A DNA stretch of 64,000 nt, from the NCBI RefSeq assembly GCF_038404745.2, contig NZ_JAYKTT020000087.1, forward strand, positions 1 to 64,000, given 5' to 3'. How positions within the stretch are numbered: position 1 is the first letter of the stretch; each line of letters opens with the position of its first letter. This document shows, one piece after another, positions 17,380 through 26,485 of the stretch. The notes under the pieces were generated by a model. The model was not told the DNA's origin. It did no database searches and was given only the letters and a program-made list of their open reading frames with translations. This stretch comes from Chlorogloeopsis sp038404745 (GTDB lineage Bacteria; Cyanobacteriota; Cyanobacteriia; Cyanobacteriales; Nostocaceae). The position numbers and the translations under genes are program-made.

Positions 17380-18456
17380 TTATTGGAAATATTCTACGCG
17401 AGCATCAAAACCGAGTTCACGTAAAAATTGAGAATGCTTTTCTGCTTCAGAGCGATCGCGAAATGTTCCAGCATTTACATAATTTCCCAATTTAGATTTA
17501 GCTACAAAAGCTTTGGGAATGTAATGACGCACTCTAGGAAGAGTATCAGCCCTACGAATTGGCACGATGACTACATACCGATTCCGATTCGCAGGCGTAG
17601 GATTTTGAATTACAGTGGGGTTATTTGTACTTAATCCTAATCTTTGCCAAGTTGAAAAATCTACGTTTCCAGTTGAATACATCCCAGCATCTCGCTGGAA
17701 TTGCGCCACGGCATTTTTTGTTGTCGCACCATAATAACCTGTAATCTGATCTGTAAAAAATCCTAGCTGGCGTAGACGTTGTTGCACCGCTGATACTCTC
17801 GAACTCTTCTCACCCAGACATATATAACCGTTATTTATTGAACAACCAGAATTAGAAATTCCCATTGTTCTGGATATTTTTGCCAAGGTTTGTGCGTCGG
17901 CAACACCACTAGGCGTGAGTTGGTTATGTTGCTGGAAAAGAATTACAGCATTTGTAGTTGTACTACCAAAATAGCCAGTAGGATTTCCCCGAAAATAGCC
18001 CAATTGTTGTAATTTTCTTTGCAATTCTGACACCTCTGGCCCAGCATCACCTTCACTAAGATAAGAGGTAAAGCGATCACCAGTATTAGTGAAAGTATAG
18101 CTTTGACGAGACTGTCCATTTTGGCACACATATTGTAAGGCTTGTTGAGTTTGCAACCCTACTTTTCCTGTCGTACCTATGTTATTTGCTCGCTGAAAGT
18201 TTTTGACAGCCTCTTCAGTCAATACACCAAAATTACCATTGATCGGCCCTTGAAAGTACCCTAAGCTTTGTAAACATCTTTGAAGGTTGCTAACTTCCGA
18301 ACTGCTATCTCCTCGTTGCAGTGCCAATGCTTGCCCTGCGAAATTAAAAACTGTTATGGTAACTGCTACAGACAAAATGTGCTGCTTAGTTATAAATTTG
18401 CAGTCAAATTGGGTTTTAGATACTTGAGATAAAGGGGAAAAATTAATATTTTCCAT
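17380..18456 (-). CDS. Triple peptidoglycan-binding-domain protein with C-terminal SPOR domain
   Basis: The 358-residue exported protein has an N-terminal hydrophobic segment (residues 25-48, ending GQALA). Three PG_binding_1 repeats follow, each with (D/E)xxxVxxLQxxLxxLGYF and a TxxAVxxFQ end: about 50-110, 130-190 and 205-265. The last about 45 residues (KSKLGNYVNAGTFRDRSEAEKHS to FDARVEYF) are SPOR-like, a fold that binds denuded peptidoglycan. It probably binds the cell wall in the periplasm without being an enzyme itself. The terminal stop lies 20 bp from the inverted-repeat arm. It is downstream of the kinase gene, separated by 177 bp. Confidence 0.88.
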   Translation of the reverse strand: MENINFSPLSQVSKTQFDCKFITKQHILSVAVTITVFNFAGQALALQRGDSSSEVSNLQRCLQSLGYFQGPINGNFGVLTEEAVKNFQRANNIGTTGKVGLQTQQALQYVCQNGQSRQSYTFTNTGDRFTSYLSEGDAGPEVSELQRKLQQLGYFRGNPTGYFGSTTTNAVILFQQHNQLTPSGVADAQTLAKISRTMGISNSGCSINNGYICLGEKSSRVSAVQQRLRQLGFFTDQITGYYGATTKNAVAQFQRDAGMYSTGNVDFSTWQRLGLSTNNPTVIQNPTPANRNRYVVIVPIRRADTLPRVRHYIPKAFVAKSKLGNYVNAGTFRDRSEAEKHSQFLRELGFDARVEYFQ

Positions 18457-18633
18457 GTGTAGACAATTGCTAATTACTAATTTTTAATTGGTTTGCTAGT
18501 TTGAGATCTGAAATCAGACTGCTACATCATCAAATACAATGTATAAATCTATTCAGCATCCTTTATAGTTGCTGACTCGTAACTAAGTCTATAATTTACA
18601 CTATAATTAACAGTATATTTACTAGACAATTAT

Positions 18634-20898
18634 TTATGATACTTTAATTTCTCTGGGTAAACTGAGAGTGAAAGTAGTAAAAGCTTCTTGACTTTCTACA
18701 CAAATTGAAGCTTTTAAATGTTTTACCAGCTTCTGTACTAATGCCAATCCCATTCCTGCACCTGTGTGTTTCCACGGCTCATTCTGGGGAATCCGGTAAA
18801 AAGGCTCAAAAATGCGTGAAAGTTCGTTGGTTGCTATTCCAATGCCATAATTAGTAACGCTAATCTGTACGGTATCCCCTACAGCAGAAGCAGAAATAAT
18901 AATAGAACCACCAGCAGGCGTATATTTGCAGGCGTTATTTAACAGTTCTGTGATAATACGTTCTAAGTCTGTAATATCAGTTTCTAGGGGAGGAAGCTCA
19001 CCAGTGATATCCAAAATTAAGTTTTGTTGGTGGCAGGCGGTAAGTTCTCGAAAGGATTCAACAATAGGAGGAAGCCAGGATTGTAAATCGATTGCGATTA
19101 AAGTTAAAGGTTCGATTTCGGCTTCTAGATATGTAAGCGTCAACAGATCATTAATCAATTTGCTTTCTCGCCCACACTCACTTTGGAGAATCTGTAAAAG
19201 CTGCGATACTAGCTCTGTATCTAATATATTTTCTTGTTTGATGATGCTATCTAGTGTTTGAACAGCAAGGCAAATGCTTGTAATTGGTGTTCGCAGTTCA
19301 TGAGAAAGGGTTCTGAGGAATTCGTGTTTGAGATTTTCGAGGGTTTCAATGTCTGTTAACCGTGTCTTAGCTTGTTGGCAAAGACGAGATTGACAAATAG
19401 CGATCGCACATTGATTTGCGATTTGCTGCACCAAATTCACTTCCCATGCCTCAAACTCTTTTTCTGTTGCCCTAGTCAGCCAGATATTTCCCGTTAGTCC
19501 TTGTATATCAAAAATTGGACAAGCTAACTGTGTGATTACAACTAACCTTGGATTCCAATCCCGCATAATTTTCCCAAATTGCAAGGATTGTTTTTGCAAC
19601 AGTGGCTGATACAGTTCTGGAAAATCTTCAATCACTCTAACTGCTCCTTGGCACAAAGGAGGAGTGGTGGTGTATTCCTGGGCAACAGTCGCCAGGGTTT
19701 TACTAGCATTATATAGTTCAATTTGGCAGCGATCAGCTTGCAATATTCGTCCCAACTCCTGTGTAGCTGTTTCTAAAATTCGATCTATATCCAGATTGTC
19801 ACGAATTTGCTCATTCAAGCGTTGCATCAAGCCTTGAACTTGTAGAGTTTGCTGTTGCAATTTCAACTGAGCTTGCAAAGCTTGTACTTGCCGATACAAT
19901 TTTGCTTGTTGGGCGGCAATTCCAATTTGAGTTGCTAATTGCTCTAACAAATCGATTTCTGTTTGCTGCCATTGTCGTGGTTCACAGCAGTGCTGGGCAA
20001 TTAATAATCCCCATAAATCTTGCTGAAACATAATTGGCACTACTAAATTAGCTCTTACTTGCAAAGAAGCCAGAACATCAATTTGACAAGGATGCAATCC
20101 TGCTGCATATATATCCTCAACAATTTGAATACAACCACGCTTGTAGGACTCTAAGTATCTTTCAATAAAACAGCTAACTTGAAGATTGATCCCCACCAGC
20201 GGACTACTGGAAGCAATTGTAGATTCTGCAATTATGACTCCATTACTATCATTCTGGAAGCAATAAATCAACACGCGATCGCTCATCAAAAATCGCCGTA
20301 GCTCCGTGACTATCTGATTGAGCATGGCATCAAAATCTAAAGAGTCGCGAATCCCTTTGGTGATTGTTCCTAATAGCTTTTCCCGCTCGCTATGACGGCG
20401 GAGTGCTTCTTCTGATTGTTTGCGTAGACGCGTAGCGGCTTGCCGTGAGGCATCGCTAATATTAGTACTAGTGCCAATCAAGCGGTAAATACGTGAACTT
20501 TCATCCCATAAAGGAGTCAAAGTTGTACTCCACCATGTAGGAATTCCTTGAAATTCCAAGCATTCTTCGTAGGAAATAGTTTTACCAAAGCGTACGCAAT
20601 CTGCATAGTGCTGACGCGCCTTCGCCGCATCTATTGGTGAAAGCACCTCCTCCAGTGCTTTACCTTGCAGTTCCTCTGAACTCATGCCTATCCAACGCTC
20701 ATGAGTTGGATTGATCCCTAAATACCGAAAGTTACCATCCTCCAGAACATCAATCACAAATACAGATGCCTGCACACAATTGCAAATGTTGCAAAGAAAC
20801 TGCTGATGATTCTTATTTTCTATATCTGTATTGATCTGAAAATGATGACAAGACGGCTGTGCCAACTCTGTGGTAGATTCAGATGGATTAATATTCAT
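18634..20898 (-). CDS. Sensor histidine kinase, PAS-GAF-GAF-HisKA-HATPase, first GAF cyanobacteriochrome-like
   Basis: A 754-residue soluble hybrid-free kinase. PAS is at about 35-148; GAF1 at about 185-335; GAF2 at about 365-505; HisKA with phospho-acceptor H533 in LRTLSHELRTPIT; the ATPase has ELLNNACKYTPAGG (N box), VTNYGIGI, FEPFYR and GAGMGLALV. GAF1 has the look of bilin-binding cyanobacteriochrome GAFs: VSCFIERYLESYKRG, EDIYAAGLHPCQIDVLASLQ, VRANLVVPI, LWGLLIAQHCC. C271 is at the canonical chromophore position but is followed by Gln instead of His; C243 lies 28 residues upstream in a CF motif lacking the Asp of DXCF. Residues about 149-162 are encoded by a repeat-like segment. No receiver domain or regulator gene is adjacent. 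Confidence 0.93.
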   Translation of the reverse strand: MNINPSESTTELAQPSCHHFQINTDIENKNHQQFLCNICNCVQASVFVIDVLEDGNFRYLGINPTHERWIGMSSEELQGKALEEVLSPIDAAKARQHYADCVRFGKTISYEECLEFQGIPTWWSTTLTPLWDESSRIYRLIGTSTNISDASRQAATRLRKQSEEALRRHSEREKLLGTITKGIRDSLDFDAMLNQIVTELRRFLMSDRVLIYCFQNDSNGVIIAESTIASSSPLVGINLQVSCFIERYLESYKRGCIQIVEDIYAAGLHPCQIDVLASLQVRANLVVPIMFQQDLWGLLIAQHCCEPRQWQQTEIDLLEQLATQIGIAAQQAKLYRQVQALQAQLKLQQQTLQVQGLMQRLNEQIRDNLDIDRILETATQELGRILQADRCQIELYNASKTLATVAQEYTTTPPLCQGAVRVIEDFPELYQPLLQKQSLQFGKIMRDWNPRLVVITQLACPIFDIQGLTGNIWLTRATEKEFEAWEVNLVQQIANQCAIAICQSRLCQQAKTRLTDIETLENLKHEFLRTLSHELRTPITSICLAVQTLDSIIKQENILDTELVSQLLQILQSECGRESKLINDLLTLTYLEAEIEPLTLIAIDLQSWLPPIVESFRELTACHQQNLILDITGELPPLETDITDLERIITELLNNACKYTPAGGSIIISASAVGDTVQISVTNYGIGIATNELSRIFEPFYRIPQNEPWKHTGAGMGLALVQKLVKHLKASICVESQEAFTTFTLSLPREIKVS

Positions 20899-21655
20899 GC
20901 GAGAGTCCCTGGGGTATGGTAGCTGAGTCTACTAGGCGCTCTCTCATACATATATATAAGTTGTGGTAGATACTTTTTAGCGCCTAAGGCAAAGTATTTT
21001 TAGCGTTGATTGATGCTGAATTGAATAATGTGTGCTTCTAGTTGGAAAGCTAGTAAAACCTATGGGGGTAAGTTTAATTAGTCCTGCCAATTAAAAGCTA
21101 TGCCACATTTGCAGCTCAGTCAAAACGCCATATCAATGATTTTCAATATTGTCTTAAAATCTTTGCACAAAAAATTATCAAAATTTGATGACGTAGATAA
21201 ATTTCATAAATCTTCATAAGGTTATAACTTAAGGACACGTAATTGTTTAAGTGAGCCTATCGTCCTACATAACATTCCCAATCAGGGAGCTAAACGTAGA
21301 AATTGTCACACTTGTTGTGTAGATGCGTAGATGTCCAGAGTGCAGCTTCAAGGGAAGGTAGGCTACTTTTCTTAGAGTACAGAACTAAGTGCAGTAAAGC
21401 AATTCCCTTAACAAGTCATACCATCTTGGATTTTGGATTAGAAATAGCCTTCTGTATCAGGGTTCGGTAAATTCATCTGTCGCAATTATTTTTTAATGGT
21501 GTCAGAGTAAGCAATTCCAACGACAAAACTTCATCGCCAAGCATGAAAAAGGAACTGCCTCCACACCAAGCTAGACTCTCACGGGCAAATGCCAACAACG
21601 CTCGTGATCAAAATATTTATTTCCCTGTTAAGAGTTCCCTGTTCCCATCAGGCTG
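20899..21655. other. Spacer with promoter region and right inverted-repeat arm
   Basis: 757 bp. The first 500 bp should hold the kinase promoter; it contains TAGGCGCT...AGCGCCTA arms (20932-20939 with 20980-20987) that could form a long-loop hairpin. The last part is the right arm of the inverted repeat (21426-21625). No gene supported. Confidence 0.5.
21426..21625 (-). repeat. Right arm of a 200-bp inverted repeat
   Basis: Reverse complement of 17159-17359 at about 98% identity. Outer flank is AAGAGTTCCCTGTTCCC, which also resembles the GGGAATAGGGAAC flank of the left arm, so similarity tails off gradually on the outer side. The inner end stops at TTGGATTTTGGATTAG. Confidence 0.9.
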
Positions 21656-23143
21656 TTAAAAACGCTCCATCCCTTCTATCGCTTCAAACTTCTTAGCAGC
21701 CTCACCCATAGCTCTTGCAGCTTCTCCACAAGTGCGCGGAGTCGGGAAAATCTTTTCGGGATTCGCTAAACCCTGAGGATTAAACACTTGCCGTACCCAT
21801 TTCATAGTTTCTAAATCTGCTGCTGTGAACATCTCTGGCATATAGCATTTTTTATCTGCACCGATGCCATGCTCACCAGAAATACTGCCACCAACTTTTA
21901 CACATAATTTAAGAATTTCTCCGCCTAATTCTTCCACTGTTTCTAATGCACCTGGAACAGAATTATCATAAAGAACCAGCGGGTGAAGATTGCCATCGCC
22001 GGCGTGAAACACATTAGCGATACGATAACCATATTTCTGACTTAATGTCTCAATTTCTTGCAGTACATAGGGTAACTGAGTACGAGGAATTACCCCATCT
22101 TGTACATAATAATCAGGGCTTAAATGCCCAGCGGCGGCAAAGGCTGCTTTGCGTCCTTTCCATAGCTTCAGTCGTTGTTCAGGATCGCTTGCAGATGTAA
22201 TATTACGTGCTCCATTCTGTTTACAAATCTCTGCTACCCTTTGTTTATTTGCCACAACTTCTACTTCCAAACCATCAATTTCTACTAACAGAATTGCGAC
22301 TGCATCGCGAGGATAACAATTTAAGGCTGTGACATCTTCCACGGCGTTGATGCTGAGATTATCCATGATTTCCATCCCACCAGGAATAATTCCCGCACTG
22401 ATGATGTCAGAAACACTCGCTCCTGCCGTTTCAATACTTGTAAAATCTGCCAGTAAAACACAGATTGATTCTGCACTTTTGAGAATTCGGAGCGTAATTT
22501 CTGTAGCAATCCCCAGCGTACCTTCCGAACCAACAAATATACCCGTCAAATCATAACCAGGCATTTCGGGGATTTCTCCACCCAAGTCTAAGATGTCGCC
22601 TTTAGGAGTAACTATTTTTAATCCCAATACGTGGTTTGTGGTAACACCATATTTGAGACAATGTACTCCCCCAGAGTTTTCAGCAACATTGCCACCTACA
22701 GAACAGATAATTTGACTAGAAGGATCAGGAGCATAATAAAAACCAGCACCACTCACAGTTTGTGTTACCCAACTATTAATTACCCCTGGTTGAACAATCA
22801 CACGCTGATTTTCTAAATCTATATCAAGTATTTGCCGCATTAAAGAAGTAACTATTAAAACGCTATCTTCAATCGGCAAAGCACCACCCGACAAACCAGT
22901 ACCAGAACCACGAGCAATAAAGGGGACAGAATATTTATTGCATATCTTTACTACCGCCGCCACTTGTTCTGTAGTTCTGGGTAATACCGCCACTGCTGGG
23001 CGCTGGCGATAGCTGGTTAATCCATCGCATTCATAGGTGATAAGTTCTTCGCGGCGTTGTACTACACCATTTTTGCCAAGTACAGCCTCGAATTCTTTAA
23101 TAATGGGTTGCCAATTACGTTTTTGTGTATCTTGGATAAGCAT
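21656..23143 (-). CDS. glcD: FAD-linked glycolate oxidase/dehydrogenase subunit GlcD
   Basis: The 495-residue protein oxidises glycolate to glyoxylate in the photorespiratory pathway. The N-terminal FAD_binding_4 domain has RGSGTGLSGGALP and DPSSQIICSVGGNVAENSGG. The C-terminal FAD-oxidase_C domain has NVFHAGDGNLHPLVLYD, the flavin-proximal SISGEHGIGADK and a C-terminal PEKIFPTPR. This is full GlcD length. Cyanobacteria commonly carry glcD apart from glcE and glcF, as here. A related D-lactate dehydrogenase activity cannot be excluded from sequence alone. The gene stands alone. Confidence 0.9.
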   Translation of the reverse strand: MLIQDTQKRNWQPIIKEFEAVLGKNGVVQRREELITYECDGLTSYRQRPAVAVLPRTTEQVAAVVKICNKYSVPFIARGSGTGLSGGALPIEDSVLIVTSLMRQILDIDLENQRVIVQPGVINSWVTQTVSGAGFYYAPDPSSQIICSVGGNVAENSGGVHCLKYGVTTNHVLGLKIVTPKGDILDLGGEIPEMPGYDLTGIFVGSEGTLGIATEITLRILKSAESICVLLADFTSIETAGASVSDIISAGIIPGGMEIMDNLSINAVEDVTALNCYPRDAVAILLVEIDGLEVEVVANKQRVAEICKQNGARNITSASDPEQRLKLWKGRKAAFAAAGHLSPDYYVQDGVIPRTQLPYVLQEIETLSQKYGYRIANVFHAGDGNLHPLVLYDNSVPGALETVEELGGEILKLCVKVGGSISGEHGIGADKKCYMPEMFTAADLETMKWVRQVFNPQGLANPEKIFPTPRTCGEAARAMGEAAKKFEAIEGMERF

Positions 23144-23303
23144 AGGTAATTCTTATAGTTGCAAGAAGATATTCTAATTTTTCGTAGCGGCGGTAGGGGT
23201 GTACGAGGAATATTTTTATTACACCCAAGCTTCTTTAGACGTGCTGTTTAATTTAACATCCAATAGCGATCGCCTCTATACCTTTAAGGATAATATCTAG
23301 TTA

Positions 23304-23630
23304 GTCTACGATCCCACCCAGCAATTAGGAGAGCAAGTACTGCGGGTTTATGAAATTCGGGGAAGGCGTTATTTTGAAACACAACAAGCCTGGTGAGAGC
23401 AACTCGGATTCGGTTTGACTCTATGGCAAGGAGAATTTGAAGGTAGGCAGGATGGGTGGTTGCGTTGGTGCTATCAAGATGGCACTGTGTTAGCAACTGG
23501 GGATGAACGCGCTGATCAAGAACGCTTGGAAAAGGAACAAGCCCTACAACGTGCCGAACAAGCCGAAGGGCGCGCTCTACTACTAGCAGAACGATTGCGT
23601 GCGATGGGAATAGATTTAGATACTCTATAA
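23304..23630 (+). pseudogene. Uma2-family (DUF820) nuclease-like gene, 3' third with an internal stop
   Basis: The frame reads VYDPTQQLGEQVLRVYEIRG, continues to TQQAW, hits TGA, then resumes EQLGFGLTLWQGEFEGRQDG through the coiled-coil tail to LRAMGIDLDTL. The whole stretch aligns residue by residue with the C-terminal part of the intact Uma2 gene at 28610-29359. The catalytic N-terminal two thirds are absent, and a stop precedes the homology. It is a relic in the same orientation as the intact copy 5 kb away. Confidence 0.85.
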
Positions 23631-23670
23631 AAAAATCTAAAGAATTGTTTCTCTCTATTAAGATAAAATA

Positions 23671-23688
23671 TAACTACCGTTCGATATA
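23671..23688 (+). promoter_or_regulatory. Putative TetR operator, site 1 (upstream of tetR)
   Basis: TAACTACCGTTCGATATA lies 14 bp before the tetR ATG. It matches site 3 (26486-26503) at 15 of 18 positions; site 3 is a near-perfect palindrome. The position implies autorepression. Confidence 0.6.
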
Positions 23689-23701
23689 AATAAATTTTGT
23701 A

Positions 23702-24304
23702 ATGCCCAAGATAGTTGATCATGAGCAATACCGCAAAGAGTTGTTAATGAAATGCTTTGACTTGTTCGCCCAAAAGGGCTATGCCGCAATCACTATGCGA
23801 GAGATAGCCCAAGGACTCAGTGTTTCTACAGGTACGTTATATCATTACTTTCCTAGCAAGGAAGCTTTGTTTTTTCAGTTAATCGAAGAACTGACACAGC
23901 AAGATATTCTCAACTTTCTAGCTGGGGCTAGAGATGCCAAAGCTTTACCAGAGCGCATCGAAGCTTTAATGAATTTTGCAACCAAGAATGAAGACTATTT
24001 TTTTAAACAAACTTTGCTGATGTTTGACTTTTATCAGCAGCAAGAGCGAACTGAAATTTTGAAGAATCCGAGTATTAAGAAAGCCTCAAAAGATACTAAA
24101 CAGGCTTTAACAGAGTATTTGGAAATTGAAGACAAAGCGTTAGTTAACTTTGTTTATTGTTTTCTCAACGGCTTGATCTCGGCGCGAATGTTTGAGGGTG
24201 ATGCTATTTCTTATCGCGAGCAGAGTGAACTGCTAGCAAAAATGTTAACAGCTTATCTCAACACTCAAGCTCAAGCAGGTTCTGAGAATGGGAAAAATAA
24301 ATGA
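23702..24304 (+). CDS. TetR/AcrR family regulator of the DevBCA-type exporter
   Basis: The 200-residue protein has an N-terminal TetR helix-turn-helix (AQKGYAAITMREIAQGLSVS then TGTLYHYFPSKEALFFQLIE, residues 22-62) and a helical ligand-binding C-terminal part. It is the first gene of a locus with HlyD-like, small membrane, permease and ATPase genes, all on the same strand. Three copies of one palindromic sequence lie before this gene, before the small membrane protein and before the permease, so it probably represses itself and the exporter until a small molecule binds. The following gene begins 39 bp after its stop. Confidence 0.9.
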   Translation: MPKIVDHEQYRKELLMKCFDLFAQKGYAAITMREIAQGLSVSTGTLYHYFPSKEALFFQLIEELTQQDILNFLAGARDAKALPERIEALMNFATKNEDYFFKQTLLMFDFYQQQERTEILKNPSIKKASKDTKQALTEYLEIEDKALVNFVYCFLNGLISARMFEGDAISYREQSELLAKMLTAYLNTQAQAGSENGKNK

Positions 24305-24343
24305 TATACATCCCCCTTTTTCTAATTTAAGTAAACAACACAT

Positions 24344-25630
24344 ATGGCTGAACAATCCATCTCAAAATCTTTAACTAGGCGACTTATTGGCTTGATATTA
24401 ACTGCTGCTGCAATTACCGGAGCGATCGCTTTATATGGCATCTCTCGATTTGACTTAGCTGGTAAGTCTGAGTCTCCAAGCCCAGAAACACTGCCTCCAG
24501 TAAGAAAAGTTGCAGCCCTTGGGCGTTTGGAGCCAGAAGGGGAAGTGATTCGCCTGTCTGCACCTTTAGCATTGGATGGCGATCGCGTGGCTAAAATACT
24601 TGTCAAACAGGGCGATAATATACAAGCGGGGCAGGTAGTAGCAATTTTGGATTCGCAAAAACGCTTGCAAGATGGCGTAGTGCAGGCAAAAGAGCAGGTA
24701 AAAGTGGCTCAAGCAAAATTAGCACAGGTAAAAGCTGGAGCCAAAACTGGAGAAATTCAGGCACAACAAGCAAACATTAGCCGCTTGCAAGCCGAAAGAC
24801 AAACAGAAATAGAGGCACAACAAGCAGCAATCGCCAGATTAGCAGCAGAACAAAAGACAGAAATTCAAGCCCAACAAGCAGCGATCGCGCGGTTAGCAGC
24901 AGAATTGCGAAATGCCACTATGGAATACCAACGCCACGAAAAACTGTATCAAGAAGGTGCGCTTTCAGCATCATTGAGAGATAGCAAACGCCTGAGTTTA
25001 CAAACTGCACAGGAACAATTTAACGAAGCCCAAGCAAACCTCAAACGCATCCAATCATCGCGACAGCAACAACTTGCCGAAGCCAGAGCAAACCTTAGAC
25101 GCATTCAAACATCTCGCCAAGAAGAATTAAACTCTGCGAGAGCGACTCTTAACCAAATTGCTGAAGTTCGCCCGGTAGATGTACAGGCAGCCCAGGCAGA
25201 AGTAGACAATGCTAAAGCGGCACTACAACAAGCAAAAACTAATCTCGAACAAGCTTACATCCGCGCCCCGATCGCCGGGCAAATTCTCAAAATTCACACG
25301 CGAGCCGGAGAAAAAATTGCTGATGTAGGCGTTGCGGATTTGGGGCAAACTCAGCAGATGGCAGTAGTGGCGGAAGTTTATCAAACTGACATCGGCAAAA
25401 TTAAACTAGGGCAGCAAGCAGTAATTACCAGTCAAGCATTTTCAGGAGAATTGCAGGGAAAAGTTTCCGAAATTGGCTTGCAGGTGAATAGACAGAATGT
25501 CTTCAGCAATCAACCAGGAGAAAATTTAGATCGCCGTGTTGTAGAAGTGAGAATTCGCCTCAACCCTGAAGATGGCAAGCAAGTTACTGCTCTCACCAAC
25601 TTGCAGGTGCAAACAGCAATTGAGTTGTAA
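24344..25630 (+). CDS. devB: HlyD/DevB-type membrane fusion protein
   Basis: The 428-residue periplasmic adaptor links a DevCA-type ABC pump to an outer-membrane channel. It has an N-terminal membrane anchor (residues 13-33), a biotinyl-lipoyl-like barrel half (EVIRLSAPLA, RVAKILVKQGDNIQAGQVVA), a long alpha-hairpin (about 110-290), the returning half (AYIRAPIAGQILKIHTRAGE) and a beta-barrel. Within the hairpin, three roughly 18-residue units of the EIQAQQAAIARLAAEQKT type are tandemly repeated (about 143-196). Known Dev exporters carry heterocyst glycolipid or related lipids; the substrate here is unknown. The gene symbol reflects family membership only. Confidence 0.9.
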   Translation: MAEQSISKSLTRRLIGLILTAAAITGAIALYGISRFDLAGKSESPSPETLPPVRKVAALGRLEPEGEVIRLSAPLALDGDRVAKILVKQGDNIQAGQVVAILDSQKRLQDGVVQAKEQVKVAQAKLAQVKAGAKTGEIQAQQANISRLQAERQTEIEAQQAAIARLAAEQKTEIQAQQAAIARLAAELRNATMEYQRHEKLYQEGALSASLRDSKRLSLQTAQEQFNEAQANLKRIQSSRQQQLAEARANLRRIQTSRQEELNSARATLNQIAEVRPVDVQAAQAEVDNAKAALQQAKTNLEQAYIRAPIAGQILKIHTRAGEKIADVGVADLGQTQQMAVVAEVYQTDIGKIKLGQQAVITSQAFSGELQGKVSEIGLQVNRQNVFSNQPGENLDRRVVEVRIRLNPEDGKQVTALTNLQVQTAIEL

Positions 25631-25650
25631 AGTTTTTTTGCTGTAATTTA

Positions 25651-25668
25651 TAACGAATGTTTGATATA
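25651..25668 (+). promoter_or_regulatory. Putative TetR operator, site 2
   Basis: TAACGAATGTTTGATATA matches site 3 with two base differences. It overlaps an ATG at 25657 that would otherwise extend the next gene; the real start at 25696 has its own AAAGGAGG. An internal promoter under the same repressor is inferred. Confidence 0.55.
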
Positions 25669-25695
25669 TCTGCAATCTATCAAAGGAGGTTTGAG

Positions 25696-26115
25696 ATGTT
25701 TAAAGTCAGCGGATATCTTTTAATCACCATTAGCATCATTCATATCCTAGTTGGTATCTGTCTTTTTACTGAACCCCTTTCAGAGATAGTTCGCAATGGG
25801 GTATTCAATACAACTGCTCCTAATCCACTTTCTCCTTATTTTGACCGAGAAGATGCCTTTTGGTTCATGATGATTAGTCCACTACTTTTTATTTTAGGAC
25901 AGCTATGTTGTTGGGCAGAAGCTCAGGGAAGCAGCCCACCAGCTTTTCTCGGTTGGAATCTTTTAGGATTTTCTGTGGTTGGAATAGTGATTGAGCCGAT
26001 TTCTGGTTTCTGGCTTTTAATTATGCCAGCAGTTCTCATACTCATTGAATCGCAAAAAGTTAGCACTCGATTGACTAAAACCAGGGAAGAAATACATGAA
26101 AATTCAGTCTTGTAG
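25696..26115 (+). CDS. Small integral membrane protein (DUF6463-like)
   Basis: A 139-residue protein with four predicted membrane helices: GYLLITISIIHILVGICLF, AFWFMMISPLLFILGQLCCW, PAFLGWNLLGFSVVGIVIEP and FWLLIMPAVLILIE. The conserved-looking loop NPLSPYFDREDAFWFM lies between helices 1 and 2. I judge it to be of the DUF6463 type from this pattern, without certainty. Start chosen at 25696 because AAAGGAGG precedes it by six bases and the upstream in-frame ATG lies inside the operator. It is embedded in the exporter locus, so it may be induced together with the pump; its function is unknown. Confidence 0.75.
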   Translation: MFKVSGYLLITISIIHILVGICLFTEPLSEIVRNGVFNTTAPNPLSPYFDREDAFWFMMISPLLFILGQLCCWAEAQGSSPPAFLGWNLLGFSVVGIVIEPISGFWLLIMPAVLILIESQKVSTRLTKTREEIHENSVL

Positions 26116-26369
26116 AACTTCCTTTATCTGGTTTCGGCTGCTCCGCAGAACCTATCCTTGGATAACTTTAGTTATTACTGGTTGCAAAATTATTTACTCT
26201 GGTGGAATTCAACAGGATAGAGAAAAAGTACGGTTCATGCTGGCAATGACAAGGATTGACTTTGTACGTGTTTACCAATTTCTCAATGATTTGCTGTGGT
26301 GAAATTATGACTTCTAATCTTGTACAACTTGAGCGATCGCAAATTAAACCTTTTACAAAAGTCTATTAA
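26116..26369 (+). pseudogene. Possible remnants of GNAT acetyltransferase genes
   Basis: Two short frames lie between the membrane protein and devC. One encodes MLAMTRIDFVRVYQFLNDLL and stops at TGA (start 26237); the other encodes MTSNLVQLERSQIKPFTKVY and stops (start 26307). Both resemble the first 20 residues of GNAT acetyltransferases (TxxxRxDxxxxxxFL and LxxxQxxxxxxV). They are too short to be sure. An imperfect inverted repeat with CACAGATGGACACAGATAA-type arms follows (26377-26440). Confidence 0.25.
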
Positions 26370-26376
26370 AAAAATT

Positions 26377-26440
26377 CAACCACAGATGGACACAGATAAA
26401 CACAGATAATTCATCACTGTGTATCTGTGTTCATCTGGAG
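26377..26440. repeat. ACACAGAT inverted repeat
   Basis: Left arm ACCACAGATGGACACAGATA and right arm TGTATCTGTGTTCATCTG pair with a few mismatches. This is a typical dispersed palindromic spacer repeat and separates the upstream part of the locus from the devC promoter. Confidence 0.5.
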
Positions 26441-26485
26441 AGCGCAATGTCGATTTTTGCAAGATGTTTAATATGTCTGCATCAA

